A DNA stretch of 23,926 nt from a virus, in the IMG/VR virus record IMGVR_UViG_3300047481_001034, positions 1 through 23,926 of that record. One strand, written 5' to 3'. Below the pieces are notes generated by a model. It had not been told where the DNA came from, did not search any database, and saw nothing but the letters and a program-made list of their open reading frames with translations. Shown here piece by piece: positions 5,407 to 12,797 of the stretch. A program made the translations under genes and the position numbers. How positions within the stretch are numbered: the stretch's first letter is position 1; every line of letters starts with the position of its first letter.

Positions 5407-5414
5407 TATTTATA
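5407..5414 (-). promoter_or_regulatory. TATAAATA late promoter of the EF-hand/Lys-tail gene
   Basis: A perfect T4-type late octamer on the minus strand, just after the stop of the 251-aa gene. RNA starting near 5402 would carry TTTAAGGAGATGTT before ATG 5387, a near-ideal leader. It fills the intergenic gap completely. Confidence 0.6.
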
Positions 5415-6170
5415 TTAATCCCACAGATTTCTAAAATATTTGCCAAAAAGTCTCAACCCATTGTTAATTCTTTCTTGTACTTTTTGTATACCATCATAGT
5501 CACATTTGTATGTATGATTAGGACCTTCCTTCATTGTATACAATGTTGGTTTGCCATTCTCATTCCATGCACATGCTTCTGAGTAATGATCCATTTCACC
5601 ACTGCAAAATTTGTCTTCCCAAGAATCATCTACAAGGTGTTCAAATGCAAAGATCATTTCATCAAGCACCCAACCCCATCGTGCGTGAATGTCACGATCA
5701 CCCATTTCAGTTTCATCTTCATGATAGAAGTCAAAACACTTTTGTTCTTCGTATTTTTCGGTTGTAGTATATCGTAAATGTTCTGGAACATCTTCCATGT
5801 CAACCACACCAGAGCCATGCTTTGTTGCTTTCAGTTGCTTGAGCATTGGCAGAATGATTGGTGCAAGTGTTGAATCCATTGACCATGTATCATACTTGTC
5901 AATTTTAATGTACTGTATGCGTACTTTGAAATTATCTATCCAAATCAGAAACTTGTGAAGTAGAGTTTTGTGTTCTTTCTTTCTATCAAATGGATCAGTC
6001 TTTTCTCCATCCCACGAACCAGTCGCAAGCCAGTGTCCAAAGTTATGCACCCACTCAGGTTCACGCTCAATGCCTATTTCATCTTTTTCTTTCTTTGCCC
6101 AAAAGCAAAGCAGTTCAGCCAACTGATAAGGACCGAACCAGTTTTTGTAAGGACCAATGTAAACTTTCAT
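5415..6170 (-). CDS. Conserved phage hypothetical protein, 251 aa
   Basis: Starts at ATG 6170 in an ATGA overlap with the small upstream gene. It is acidic and rich in Trp, Tyr and His. Marked segments are YIGPYKNWFGPYQLAELLCF at the N-terminus, DTWSMDSTLAPIILPMLKQL (about 94-113), and RWGWVLDEMIFAFEHLVDD (about 165-183). The middle 'VxIxxYDTWSMDxTLAxIILPMLKQLK' pattern is typical of a protein widespread in T4-like marine phages with no assigned function (recalled). There is no signal, membrane span or catalytic motif I recognise. It reads like a complete soluble protein. Confidence 0.8.
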   Translation of the reverse strand: MKVYIGPYKNWFGPYQLAELLCFWAKKEKDEIGIEREPEWVHNFGHWLATGSWDGEKTDPFDRKKEHKTLLHKFLIWIDNFKVRIQYIKIDKYDTWSMDSTLAPIILPMLKQLKATKHGSGVVDMEDVPEHLRYTTTEKYEEQKCFDFYHEDETEMGDRDIHARWGWVLDEMIFAFEHLVDDSWEDKFCSGEMDHYSEACAWNENGKPTLYTMKEGPNHTYKCDYDGIQKVQERINNGLRLFGKYFRNLWD

Positions 6171-6319
6171 TTTGTTTCAACTTTTTTTAGATTAAGCAAC
6201 TCTCTCGCTCTGTCACGAACTTCTTGAGTAACTGCATGACCATACATTTCAGGATTCAATAGGTCTTTGAGAAAATGATATATCTCTTCAGGCAAGTCTT
6301 GGTGGGGGATCAAATTCAT
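6167..6319 (-). CDS. BPSL0761-like small protein, second paralogue, 50 aa
   Basis: ATG 6319 (or 6322, tandem ATGs) lies inside the end of the upstream paralogue, with AGGAA upstream, and the stop makes an ATGA overlap with the 251-aa gene. The protein MNLIPHQDLPEEIYHFLKDL continues LNPEMYGHAVTQEVRDRARE. The pattern 'FLxxLxNP ... VxxxVRDRARELL' repeats that of the upstream protein (FLMELCNP ... VPRAIRERARSIL), so the two appear to be diverged tandem copies in different frames. Function unknown. Confidence 0.7.
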   Translation of the reverse strand: MNLIPHQDLPEEIYHFLKDLLNPEMYGHAVTQEVRDRARELLNLKKVETK

Positions 6320-6557
6320 CATCGTTAGATTCCTGTTTATTCGCAAGTTTTAAAAACGAACTTGTCTTTGAAAATTCGTTTGGCAATGCTTGAGCGATCA
6401 TTTCAAAATGATATTGTCCTGGGTAGTGCCGAAGAATTGATCTTGCTCGTTCACGAATCGCTCTAGGCACTTTTGGTGTTGCGGCTGGGTTACATAGTTC
6501 CATAAGAAACTGGTAGCCGCATCTCATTGCTCTATATCTTTCATCAGGCAGTGTCAT
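6288..6557 (-). CDS. BPSL0761-family protein, 89 aa
   Basis: The sequence MTLPDERYRAMRCGYQFLME then LCNPAATPKVPRAIRERARS ILRHYP matches the consensus of the small BPSL0761 family of proteobacteria and phages ('PDERxRAvxxxxxFLxxLxxPxxTPrVPxxvRexArxlLRHYP', recalled). The family has no known function. A second conserved stretch, FEMIAQALPNEF, follows, and then a polar tail. The start overlaps the upstream AbrB-like gene by 14 nt. Confidence 0.8.
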   Translation of the reverse strand: MTLPDERYRAMRCGYQFLMELCNPAATPKVPRAIRERARSILRHYPGQYHFEMIAQALPNEFSKTSSFLKLANKQESNDDEFDPPPRLA

Positions 6558-7002
6558 CTTCTTCCCACTCCGTTACAAATGTTTCAAATTTCTTTTCATC
6601 GGGCCAATCTTTGCAATAGTAATTGTCCACATCGCACAGTTTTAAAACATCGTCTTTTGAAATTACACGATGAGATACAATTGTTTCTCCTAGATGTTCC
6701 TGAGAAAATTCTTTCGCTTCTTCCATCGTGACTGTATCAAGTGCCCACAATGTTTTGTCTTTACCCCATTGATCAATGCCAGTCGGCACTTCAACAACAT
6801 AGCGTTGACGAAATTGATTGATGCATTCTATAAGCACATATTGAGTTTCAATTTTTTTCATTTCCCAAGTCCCATCTTTACGATCAACCCATTCAATTTT
6901 ATCACCTTCTTTCCACCCAGCCTCTTCAATAAAGTCTGGAGGGAATTCAAGTATCGCTTCATCATTTTCATCACGCTTCACATCAAGTGTCCAAGTTTTC
7001 AT
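6544..7002 (-). CDS. AbrB/MazE-like N-terminal domain fused to a conserved phage domain
   Basis: ATG 7002 is chosen: it gives an ATGA overlap with the upstream gene and has ATGGAG 6 bases before it, although the frame is open to 7053. Residues 1-50 (TLDVKRDENDEAILEFPPDF, then GWKEGDKIEWVDR) have the swapped-hairpin AbrB pattern: 'LEFPxDFxxxxGWxxGDxIxW'. Residues ~52-115 form a second domain (QYVLIECINQFRQRYVVEV, then ALDTVTMEEAKEFSQEH LG) seen in phage proteins with this N-terminus. The end is acidic. AbrB domains bind DNA as dimers, so a transcription or antitoxin-like role is possible; no toxin partner is adjacent. Confidence 0.75.
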   Translation of the reverse strand: MKTWTLDVKRDENDEAILEFPPDFIEEAGWKEGDKIEWVDRKDGTWEMKKIETQYVLIECINQFRQRYVVEVPTGIDQWGKDKTLWALDTVTMEEAKEFSQEHLGETIVSHRVISKDDVLKLCDVDNYYCKDWPDEKKFETFVTEWEEDDTA

Positions 7003-7349
7003 AATATTCTCCATAAATGTTGAAAGATTACCATACAAGAAATCCAAACCCAAAGAGTGTTAAATCCAACTAATGTAGGGAGCAGTTTTTTGTTGCTGGC
7101 CCAAATCAATGTAAGACTTGTTATCAGTGTTAGAAAAAACAACCACCAAATTTGAATACCGAAAATTAAACCAGGGACAATGATGATTGCTTTCGTGAAC
7201 CAACTAAGAAATTCAACTATATTATAGTTCGTCCAGTACTCTTTTGTAAACCACATACGATAACAATTTTCAATTGCTTCCCATGTACTATGTGTATATG
7301 TAATGGCAATTAAAACGATAGCCACTATTGTAGCAATGATATATTCCAT
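6999..7349 (-). CDS. Multi-span membrane protein, 116 aa
   Basis: Hydrophobic throughout with about four predicted spans: residues 2-19 (EYIIATIVAIVLIAITY), ~50-67 (FTKAIIIVPGLIFGIQIWW), ~69-83 (FFLTLITSLTLIWA) and ~93-112 (VGFNTLWVWISCMVIFQ). A polar loop with WEAIENCYRMWFTKEYW separates the first two. No conserved motif known to me. It sits between a glycosyltransferase-like gene (2-base gap) and the AbrB-like gene (ATGA overlap), so it is probably co-translated with both. Confidence 0.7.
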   Translation of the reverse strand: MEYIIATIVAIVLIAITYTHSTWEAIENCYRMWFTKEYWTNYNIVEFLSWFTKAIIIVPGLIFGIQIWWLFFLTLITSLTLIWASNKKLLPTLVGFNTLWVWISCMVIFQHLWRIL

Positions 7350-7350
7350 A

Positions 7351-8172
7351 CTAATCCAAATTCAAAATTTGTGGTTGTGTGTTTAAAACAAAAGTTCGTA
7401 TTGCATTCCATTGTGTAAAAATTTCATTTGAATCATGTTTGAGTGTCAACGTTTTTAAATTACTCAACGCTTGAAGCACATCTGTAAACTCTCCTATCTG
7501 ATTCTTATATACAGAATAATCATATGGCATCGCATGTACTTTATATTTGTTCAGCAATAAAAACGTAGAAAACAGTCTTTCCACAAGAAATGGAAAAAGA
7601 TTTAGTTCTTTGTCTCTTGCATAATTCGCACTTTGATTCATTACATCATACAACTCTTTTGGTAAATTGTCAAGTTCTCTTCCAACTTTTACCAAAAACT
7701 CAAGATAGTCTTTCCAAAATTTAAATGTTCCAACAAAGTAACTACAGTAGCATGTGGTATGTGATCCCATCATGCTATCCAGAACACCAGCATCGTAGTT
7801 TAACTTTTCAAGAATATACTTTGCGACATTCTTTAAACCTTTGTGATAGTACTCACCCTGTTCCCACACATTGAAAAACAGTGCATCTTGTACTCTTGCA
7901 TGATTGAAAAGATAAACATCATTGTTTGGATTGTTTTCTATTTCTTTAAAGAGTACATCAGATGGCACTTTTAATTTTTCATGCCATCTTGGTCCAAACA
8001 TTCCCCATGCGTCTAGATCGTCTGTTAATCTGTCATCAATAATTTTAAGAAAATTATAATACTCACGCAGTTCTGGATGTGCATTTTCTGTATTGTCAAA
8101 TGGTGTAAGTTTAGCATCAACTTGATCTATCTGATCTTTCTCAAAACAGATTTGAAATATTTTAGTTTTCAT
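7351..8172 (-). CDS. Putative glycosyltransferase-like protein, 273 aa
   Basis: Starts in a TAATG overlap with the next glycosyltransferase-like gene. The N-terminus (TKIFQICFEKDQ, then LTPFDNTENAHPELREYYNF) and DDLDAWGMFGPRWHEKLKV fit proteins of the GT-A 'polysaccharide synthesis' kind, in which a host-type sugar chain enzyme begins with a short strand and a 'PxDN' loop. A later stretch, FPFLVERLFSTFLLLNKYKV, resembles the ER-L/F-S-x-F element of DUF4422-type transferases. Another motif, DSMMGSHTTCYCSYFVGTF, I cannot place. No clean DxD is visible (DDLDAW is a weak candidate), so the function is tentative. Its placement beside another glycosyltransferase-like gene supports a sugar role. Confidence 0.5.
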   Translation of the reverse strand: MKTKIFQICFEKDQIDQVDAKLTPFDNTENAHPELREYYNFLKIIDDRLTDDLDAWGMFGPRWHEKLKVPSDVLFKEIENNPNNDVYLFNHARVQDALFFNVWEQGEYYHKGLKNVAKYILEKLNYDAGVLDSMMGSHTTCYCSYFVGTFKFWKDYLEFLVKVGRELDNLPKELYDVMNQSANYARDKELNLFPFLVERLFSTFLLLNKYKVHAMPYDYSVYKNQIGEFTDVLQALSNLKTLTLKHDSNEIFTQWNAIRTFVLNTQPQILNLD

Positions 8173-8903
8173 TAGTCAGATATCCCAACACCATTTGGTG
8201 CAATGTTTCCTTGCACACCAATTTTACCAATTAGTTCTACACGATGGCTTGGCAAATGCACTTGAAGCAAATGCTCAATGTCAATGTAGCCACCTTCTTG
8301 CAGTCGCTTCATCATGTGTGCAAACATGTTTTTGTATGCATCTGCAATTTCTAGAAGCAATGCAGAATCAAAACTCCAAAGTCTGCTCATGTATTGCGTA
8401 GTCACTCCGCCAGTAATTTCTGGAGTAAACTGACTTGTGTATGGTCCACGAATGAGAATCTTTTCTTTAGCATTCAGATGTCTTTCAAAATTAAAGTTTT
8501 CATTGAGCGTATATCTACCACTCAATTTAAAGATACGATCATATTGATTCATTAAGTTTGATTTTTGACTATCAAAGAATGAACCAAACATGATCAGTTC
8601 AATTGCATTTTTTACAATGTCCCAATTAGTAGACTTTTGAATTTCTTGAATGTTTTCTGCGTCAACAAAACTGTAGAAGATTGTAACATAATCTTTCAAT
8701 GCTTCTCTTTCTTCAGCAGTCAGATGTTCGTGCCCACCATCAAGAACAATAATGTCTGACTCGGGTGCATACTTCTGAATTGATTTAAAAGTCTCAATCG
8801 TCTGATTCAATCTTTGATTTGTATCATAGACACCATGCTTTGCGTGAATAGCAGAGGAGATTATAAAAACAGATTTAAGATTTTGGGTCTGGCTTCTTTG
8901 CAT
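8172..8903 (-). CDS. Putative nucleotide-sugar transferase-like protein, 243 aa
   Basis: ATG 8903 lies 29 nt inside the ClpP-like gene, with GGAAGA as ribosome site. The N-terminal strand SVFIISSAIHAKHG and RLNQTIETFKSIQKYAPESD then IIVLDGGHE look like a Rossmann-type nucleotide-sugar fold start. YDRIFKLSGRYTLNENFNF (about 120-138) and a WSFD element follow; 'KLSGRYxL' is frequent in phage and bacterial GT-A-like transferases handling surface sugars (recalled). The C-terminus ends GKIGVQGNIAPNGVGISD. No classical DxD is evident. I rate glycosyltransferase as the best guess. Confidence 0.5.
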   Translation of the reverse strand: MQRSQTQNLKSVFIISSAIHAKHGVYDTNQRLNQTIETFKSIQKYAPESDIIVLDGGHEHLTAEEREALKDYVTIFYSFVDAENIQEIQKSTNWDIVKNAIELIMFGSFFDSQKSNLMNQYDRIFKLSGRYTLNENFNFERHLNAKEKILIRGPYTSQFTPEITGGVTTQYMSRLWSFDSALLLEIADAYKNMFAHMMKRLQEGGYIDIEHLLQVHLPSHRVELIGKIGVQGNIAPNGVGISD

Positions 8904-9480
8904 TTGTCTTCCTCATTCTCTTTTCTTCAAGCGTCTTTTGCTTGAGTTTCAATCGCTTCAATACTTCTTCGCCTTCCATCCAAATATCTTTGTTGTCTAG
9001 AATTGCTTTAATTTCTTCTTCAGTCAAAAAGTTCTCGTAGACTTTTCTCATAATTTTTTCAGACCACTTTCGTTCGTGAGTAATGTTGTCATACATTTCA
9101 CCACCTTTACCAAAAGACAATCCAGAATAGTTATGAAACATAAACATTGAATGTTCCGATATTTCAAATTGATTTGCACATAAAAATATCATTGTGGCTG
9201 CACTCATACATGCGCCTTCTACAGATGCAATGATCATTGCATTTGATTCGTTCAATACTCTCATAAACTGAATAGCAGTAAATAAATCACCACCCGGTGA
9301 ATTGATATGAATTTTTATTAGATCAGTATTATTTGCGTTTCGTATGACTTCAAACCAATCAGTATAAGTCTTTGCGTCTTCAATTACACCAGAAATATAA
9401 AATGTGTGTAATATTCCAATCGGTTTAGGTTTTGGTCTATTTGAGTTATCATCCAAATTTATAATTGTTTTTTCTTCCAT
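8875..9480 (-). CDS. ClpP-like (peptidase S14) serine protease, 201 aa
   Basis: This has the ClpP/crotonase fold: IKIHINSPGGDLFTAIQFMR (oxyanion SPGG at 61-64), nucleophile Ser93 in EGACMSAATMIF (bacterial GMAASM replaced by GACMSA), His116 in MFMFHNYSG, and Asp165 in LDNKDIWMEGEEVLKRL, a full triad in correct order. A basic tail (KRMRKTNAKKPDPKS) follows. Length is near the bacterial 200 aa. No ClpX/ClpA is present in the window, so it would act alone or with a host ATPase; a role in virion protein processing or host takeover is possible. A sigma70-type promoter starts RNA about 3 nt before ATG 9480. Confidence 0.85.
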   Translation of the reverse strand: MEEKTIINLDDNSNRPKPKPIGILHTFYISGVIEDAKTYTDWFEVIRNANNTDLIKIHINSPGGDLFTAIQFMRVLNESNAMIIASVEGACMSAATMIFLCANQFEISEHSMFMFHNYSGLSFGKGGEMYDNITHERKWSEKIMRKVYENFLTEEEIKAILDNKDIWMEGEEVLKRLKLKQKTLEEKRMRKTNAKKPDPKS

Positions 9481-9489
9481 AGTGTGTCC

Positions 9490-9518
9490 ATTCTATCAGA
9501 TTTAATTTAGGTTGTCAA
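9490..9518 (-). promoter_or_regulatory. Sigma70-type promoter of the ClpP-like gene
   Basis: Minus-strand TTGACA (9518-9513), 17-base spacer, TAGAAT (9495-9490). The -35 lies in the last codons of the RuvC-like gene. The expected start is about 9483, giving a leader of roughly 3 nt before ATG 9480; no Shine-Dalgarno sequence could be included. Confidence 0.65.
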
Positions 9519-10061
9519 GAGTGTGTATCCGTACTTACATATGTAGTATGCATCAATGATGTCGGATGATGGGTTCCACTGCTTTTCGGTTTGCTTCAGT
9601 TCTTTCTTTAAGCGGATTGAATTGTCAGATTCAAATACTTCTTGCATTCTTTCTTTATTTGCATTGCCTTTACCTGTGGCAAACTTTTTGATCACTGTCG
9701 GCGGCACTGTTGCGTATGCAATGCCAAGATTCCAAAAACGATATTTAAGAATTCCTGTGTTCTCTGCTATGTTGAATACTCTACCAGTTGAACCCATAGA
9801 GTAGTCTTCAATAAAAACTTTGAGAACATCTCTCTCATAGATACGATCTAAAAAATAGCTAGAAATTGTATCATAGCGTTTGTTTAGATCATCATCAAAT
9901 TCAAAATAAGTCCCAGTTATATTTTTAAGAGAGACTTCATACTTTTTACTTTTTGTTAAGTAGTAGCATTCACAGTTTGCAAAATTCATATTGCCATCTG
10001 CTTCTGTATAAAAACAGATGGCTGGTGATGTCATTGAGTAATCAATACCTGCTATCGTCAT
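9507..10061 (-). CDS. RuvC-like Holliday-junction resolvase
   Basis: Start at ATG 10061 (MTIAGIDYSMTSPAICFY), with GGGAGAAGG just before it; the frame is open to 10121 but the RuvC fold begins here. Acidic residues are Asp7 (GIDYS), Glu85 (VFIEDYS), Asp167 and Asp170 (SSDIIDAYY), matching the D-E-D-D set of RuvC. GRVFNIAENTGILKYRFWNL and PPTVIKKFATGKGNANKERM are the conserved DNA-handling segments of phage RuvC-like proteins. It resolves or trims branched DNA before packaging, a role taken by gp49 in T4. Length is 184 aa. The start overlaps the zinc-ribbon gene by 20 nt. Confidence 0.85.
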   Translation of the reverse strand: MTIAGIDYSMTSPAICFYTEADGNMNFANCECYYLTKSKKYEVSLKNITGTYFEFDDDLNKRYDTISSYFLDRIYERDVLKVFIEDYSMGSTGRVFNIAENTGILKYRFWNLGIAYATVPPTVIKKFATGKGNANKERMQEVFESDNSIRLKKELKQTEKQWNPSSDIIDAYYICKYGYTLLTT

Positions 10062-10257
10062 CCTTCTCCCATTCATCTTCTGAAAGTTTTTCCCAATTCT
10101 CTTCATCCCAATCTTCAGCATCAGATGAAATGTTATCTTCTTTTAATTCTGTTCCACAATAAGAACAAAAATGTGGCTTATCATGAATTTCATTCTCTTC
10201 TATGTATATATCGTAATCAGCATCGCACTCATCGCAATAAACTGTATACCCTGGCAT
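10042..10257 (-). CDS. Small zinc-ribbon protein with acidic tail, 71 aa
   Basis: AAAGGAG precedes ATG 10257. Residues 1-40 contain two CxxC knuckles, Cys8/Cys11 (YCDECDAD) and Cys31/Cys34 (FCSYCGTEL), a typical zinc ribbon like those of small replication or transcription accessory proteins. The rest is strongly acidic (DAEDWDEENWEKLSEDEWEK). The acidic tail could mimic DNA or bind a basic partner. It ends inside the RuvC-like gene, so the two are likely coupled and perhaps act together; this is inference. Confidence 0.75.
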   Translation of the reverse strand: MPGYTVYCDECDADYDIYIEENEIHDKPHFCSYCGTELKEDNISSDAEDWDEENWEKLSEDEWEKDDDSRY

Positions 10258-10267
10258 GTTGTCTCCT

Positions 10268-10981
10268 TTATTTCCAGTATTTGGAATAGTCTATGTTATT
10301 CCAATAGTTTTCGTTATTCCGATTCCAAAAGTTTTTAATGAGATACCATGCCATACCAAAGTAACCCATCTTTTGAAATCGTCTACTGTCTTGACCAAAA
10401 TAGTGATTGACCAATTTGAATTTTTTTGTGTTATATTTTTTTGAAAGAAAAAAGTCTTCACTGGTTTCATACTTACCTGGAAAACCACCAAGTTCTTCAA
10501 ATTTATCTCTTCGTGTGAGAAAGAAAGCACCGACTGCAAATGGTACCCAACGACTCATTATACGATTGATTACATTAAAAATTGAAAACCCAATCTTTGC
10601 ACGAACATCATAATCATAACACTTTGCATATAGTCCAATCAAGTCAAGATTGTTGCTTTCTAATATATCTACACAATCAGCAATTACATTGTTGTCAAAA
10701 AATCTCACATCACTATCTATAAACAAAATATAAGGTGTTGTGACAAGTTTTGCCCCATTGTTTTTTGCAACTGAAACTGGACCTCCCTCAATGATCTCTA
10801 CATTTAAAGATGATTTGTGTTTTTGAATTGCTTCCCGAGTATTGTCTGTAGAACAATCGGCAATAATGATTCTAGTCTTATCAATTCCTACCTGCACTGC
10901 TAAGTGTTGAAGCAGATGTGGTATGTACGCTTCTTCATTCTTGCATGGAACAACAATGGTTATTTTTTCTGATAGATTCAT
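10268..10981 (-). CDS. Family 2 glycosyltransferase, 237 aa
   Basis: Classic GT2: ITIVVPCKNEEAYIPHLLQH (7-26), Asp42 in IIADCSTDNT, GPVSVAKNNGAKLVTTPYIL (68-87), DxD at Asp89-Ser-Asp91 (FIDSDVRF) for metal-nucleotide-sugar binding, and a C-terminal GGFPGKYETSEDFFLSKKY (acceptor-side ED). No membrane span is needed for the core, but an amphipathic stretch (IFNVINRIMSRWVPFAVGAF) may attach it to the membrane. The start overlaps the 64-aa gene (ATGA). The likely substrate is a host surface glycan or virion sugar; the donor sugar cannot be told. Confidence 0.88.
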   Translation of the reverse strand: MNLSEKITIVVPCKNEEAYIPHLLQHLAVQVGIDKTRIIIADCSTDNTREAIQKHKSSLNVEIIEGGPVSVAKNNGAKLVTTPYILFIDSDVRFFDNNVIADCVDILESNNLDLIGLYAKCYDYDVRAKIGFSIFNVINRIMSRWVPFAVGAFFLTRRDKFEELGGFPGKYETSEDFFLSKKYNTKKFKLVNHYFGQDSRRFQKMGYFGMAWYLIKNFWNRNNENYWNNIDYSKYWK

Positions 10982-11172
10982 TTAAGTAACTCATTAATTG
11001 AACTGACTTGTTTTTCAATCTCGTATTTGTTGCCAACAGTAACAGGCACACAAATACCCCCTTTAATTTCTTTTGCATACTTCTCGCAAGGCTCTTTTGT
11101 TTGCCAAACTTCAACAAAGACTGGCTTCGCACCAACATGCGCTACAATTACAATTGCCCAGAGAACGTTCAT
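10978..11172 (-). CDS. DUF1482-like small exported protein, 64 aa
   Basis: Flanked by ATGA overlaps on both sides, so it is translated in a chain with its neighbours. A short hydrophobic N-terminus (MNVLWAIVIVAHVGAKPVF) is followed by EVWQTKEPCEKYAKEIKGG and ICVPV, with two cysteines. The layout resembles the small DUF1482 protein family of prophages ('hydrophobic start, F/W-xTxExCExxA, C-x-P'), recalled and not searched. Probably secreted or membrane-associated. Function unknown. Confidence 0.65.
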   Translation of the reverse strand: MNVLWAIVIVAHVGAKPVFVEVWQTKEPCEKYAKEIKGGICVPVTVGNKYEIEKQVSSINELLK

Positions 11173-11912
11173 TTGAGTTCATTCCATGTTACAATTTCCC
11201 ATCTTCCATCCTCATGTTCAACGAGTGCAGAGCAAGATTCAACCCAGTCGCCGTCATTCATATATATCGTGCCATCTATTTCTTTGATTTCTGCGTGGTG
11301 AATGTGTCCGCAGATGACACCATCGTACCCTTTTCTTTTACAATATGCTGAGAGATTTTTCTCAAAGCGAAAAATGAAATCCACTGCTCTCTTAACTCTC
11401 GCTTTAAGGAACTTAGATAGAGACCAATAGCCCCAACCACAACGACGGCGAAAATAATTATAGTGAGTATTAATGGTAAGAATGACATCATATGCTTTAT
11501 CTCCTAGAAACGCAATCCAAGGTGCAAGTCTCGTAATCCCATCAAACAGATCGCCATGTGTGACAAGATAGTGTTTACCATCAATACCAATGTGTTCAAA
11601 TTGATTGTATATTTCAACGTTGCCAAGATTGATGTTGTAGGGCAACATCTGTCTAAGAAACTCATCATGATTTCCTGCAATGTAAATTACTCTTGTTCCT
11701 CGCTTTGCATAACCTAATATTCTTCTGACTACATTTGTGTGTGTTTGTTTCCAACGCCACTTGTTTTGTTGTATCTTCCAACCATCAATAATGTCGCCAA
11801 CCAAATAGAGTGTATCGCAAGAATTGTTCTTGAGAAAATTATTTAACAACTCTGCTTTGCAATCTTTTGTCCCAAGATGAACATCACTAATAAAAATTGT
11901 TTTGTACTTCAT
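11169..11912 (-). CDS. Calcineurin-like metallophosphatase, LpxH/UDP-diacylglucosamine-hydrolase-like
   Basis: The full metallophosphoesterase set is present: Asp10/His12 (ISDVHLG), Asp40 (VGDIIDGW), Asn81-His82 (AGNHDE), His119 (THGDLFD), His203 and His205 (CGHIHHAEI), and NDGDWVESC. The DxH-GDIIDGW-GNHDE-HGDxxD-GHxH order and the NDGDWVES end are those of COG2908, the UDP-2,3-diacylglucosamine pyrophosphatase (LpxH) group of lipid A synthesis. 247 aa is the usual length. The phage substrate may be lipid A precursor or another nucleotide-sugar lipid. It lies between a 210-aa unknown gene and the ATGA chain that leads to a glycosyltransferase. Confidence 0.85.
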   Translation of the reverse strand: MKYKTIFISDVHLGTKDCKAELLNNFLKNNSCDTLYLVGDIIDGWKIQQNKWRWKQTHTNVVRRILGYAKRGTRVIYIAGNHDEFLRQMLPYNINLGNVEIYNQFEHIGIDGKHYLVTHGDLFDGITRLAPWIAFLGDKAYDVILTINTHYNYFRRRCGWGYWSLSKFLKARVKRAVDFIFRFEKNLSAYCKRKGYDGVICGHIHHAEIKEIDGTIYMNDGDWVESCSALVEHEDGRWEIVTWNELK

Positions 11913-11924
11913 AAAAACATTTAA

Positions 11925-12557
11925 TTACTCATACATCACAGTATCAGAATCACCAAGCGCCCACTTAGCATTGTGTTCAACTACATATTTTTTCGTACAA
12001 ACTTTGAAGTCCGGAAACAGTAACTCTTTTGGATTGCTTGACGGGTCTAAGAAAATTGTACGATTGTTTGGTTGTGCGGCATACTGACCGTTATCAAGTT
12101 CAATAAAGTTAAATGACTTATGATCCATAGGTTCTTCAGCAAAACCAGTTGGTATTATGTTAGGGTCTGCATTCGCATGGTCAATCGTAAACATATATTT
12201 ACCTTCATACCAATTCTTATCTTTCGCATAGAATTTGCAACTTAGATTTTGTAAAAATGATTTACGAATTACTGTAATGTCATATCCCATAGAATCCCAA
12301 ATTTGCAAATAGTTCAAAGGTAAAAACTCTTCAGGTTTTAAATCATGATTACGAGATACAAATGCTGAAATAGGAAACTTATCATACAATGCACCATAGT
12401 TAGGTAGATATGCTTCAATGCGTAATGCTTGCCCTTGAATAGACTTTGCAGTTACCCAATAGCATGGCTCATATTCTCCATGACCTTTTTCAAAGTCATA
12501 GAGAAACTCTTTACGAATGTAGCAATAGACTGTTGGTATGTTACATACAAGAAACAT
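11925..12557 (-). CDS. Conserved phage hypothetical protein, 210 aa
   Basis: The start at ATG 12557 directly abuts the upstream stop (TAAATG). Sequence features are VPTVYCYIRKEFLYDFEKGH near the start, a central DSMGYDITVIRKSFLQNLSC, TIDHANADPNIIPTGFAEEP and FIELDNGQYAAQPNNRTIFL. 'LDNGQYAAxPNNRxIxxD' recurs in marine T4-like phage proteins of about this size (recalled). No signal peptide, span or catalytic motif. It keeps company with two further small unknowns upstream (12558-13025), probably a conserved set. Confidence 0.75.
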   Translation of the reverse strand: MFLVCNIPTVYCYIRKEFLYDFEKGHGEYEPCYWVTAKSIQGQALRIEAYLPNYGALYDKFPISAFVSRNHDLKPEEFLPLNYLQIWDSMGYDITVIRKSFLQNLSCKFYAKDKNWYEGKYMFTIDHANADPNIIPTGFAEEPMDHKSFNFIELDNGQYAAQPNNRTIFLDPSSNPKELLFPDFKVCTKKYVVEHNAKWALGDSDTVMYE

Positions 12558-12797
12558 TTAATTTTCTTTCTTTAAAAGTTTTAAATTCAATGTCATGTTT
12601 TCTACAATCAATTTGGTCACAGTCGCAAGAAGTGCAGTCTGTTGATCAATGTTCCATGGTTCTGGAAACTTTTCAAGCACACTTGTAGCCACTAATTTGT
12701 ATGCATCATCTTCGTTGATTGAAAGCATTCCCCAATCAATTGGATCTTCGCTTTCAACTTCTTTTGCTAATACGACTAATGTGTTTACCGTTATCAT
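12558..12797 (-). CDS. Small phage hypothetical protein, 79 aa
   Basis: TAAATG junctions on both sides, so it is embedded in a translational chain. Acidic and mostly helical: LVVLAKEVESEDPIDWGMLS, then YKLVATSVLEKFPEPWNIDQ and a helix LLATVTKLIVENMTLNLKLL. The 'DPIDWG' loop is shared with unnamed T4-like marine phage proteins (recalled). No function assigned. Confidence 0.7.
   Translation of the reverse strand: MITVNTLVVLAKEVESEDPIDWGMLSINEDDAYKLVATSVLEKFPEPWNIDQQTALLATVTKLIVENMTLNLKLLKKEN

Noticed and set aside
10268-10285. TTCCA-AATAC-TGGAA repeat after the GT2 gene
   Set aside because: Only 5 bp, overlaps the last codons, no U-tract; too weak for a terminator or operator.
11276-11491. 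Hydrophobic antisense-frame protein inside the LpxH-like gene
   Set aside because: It is a different minus frame of a clearly coding, motif-complete gene; no ribosome site.
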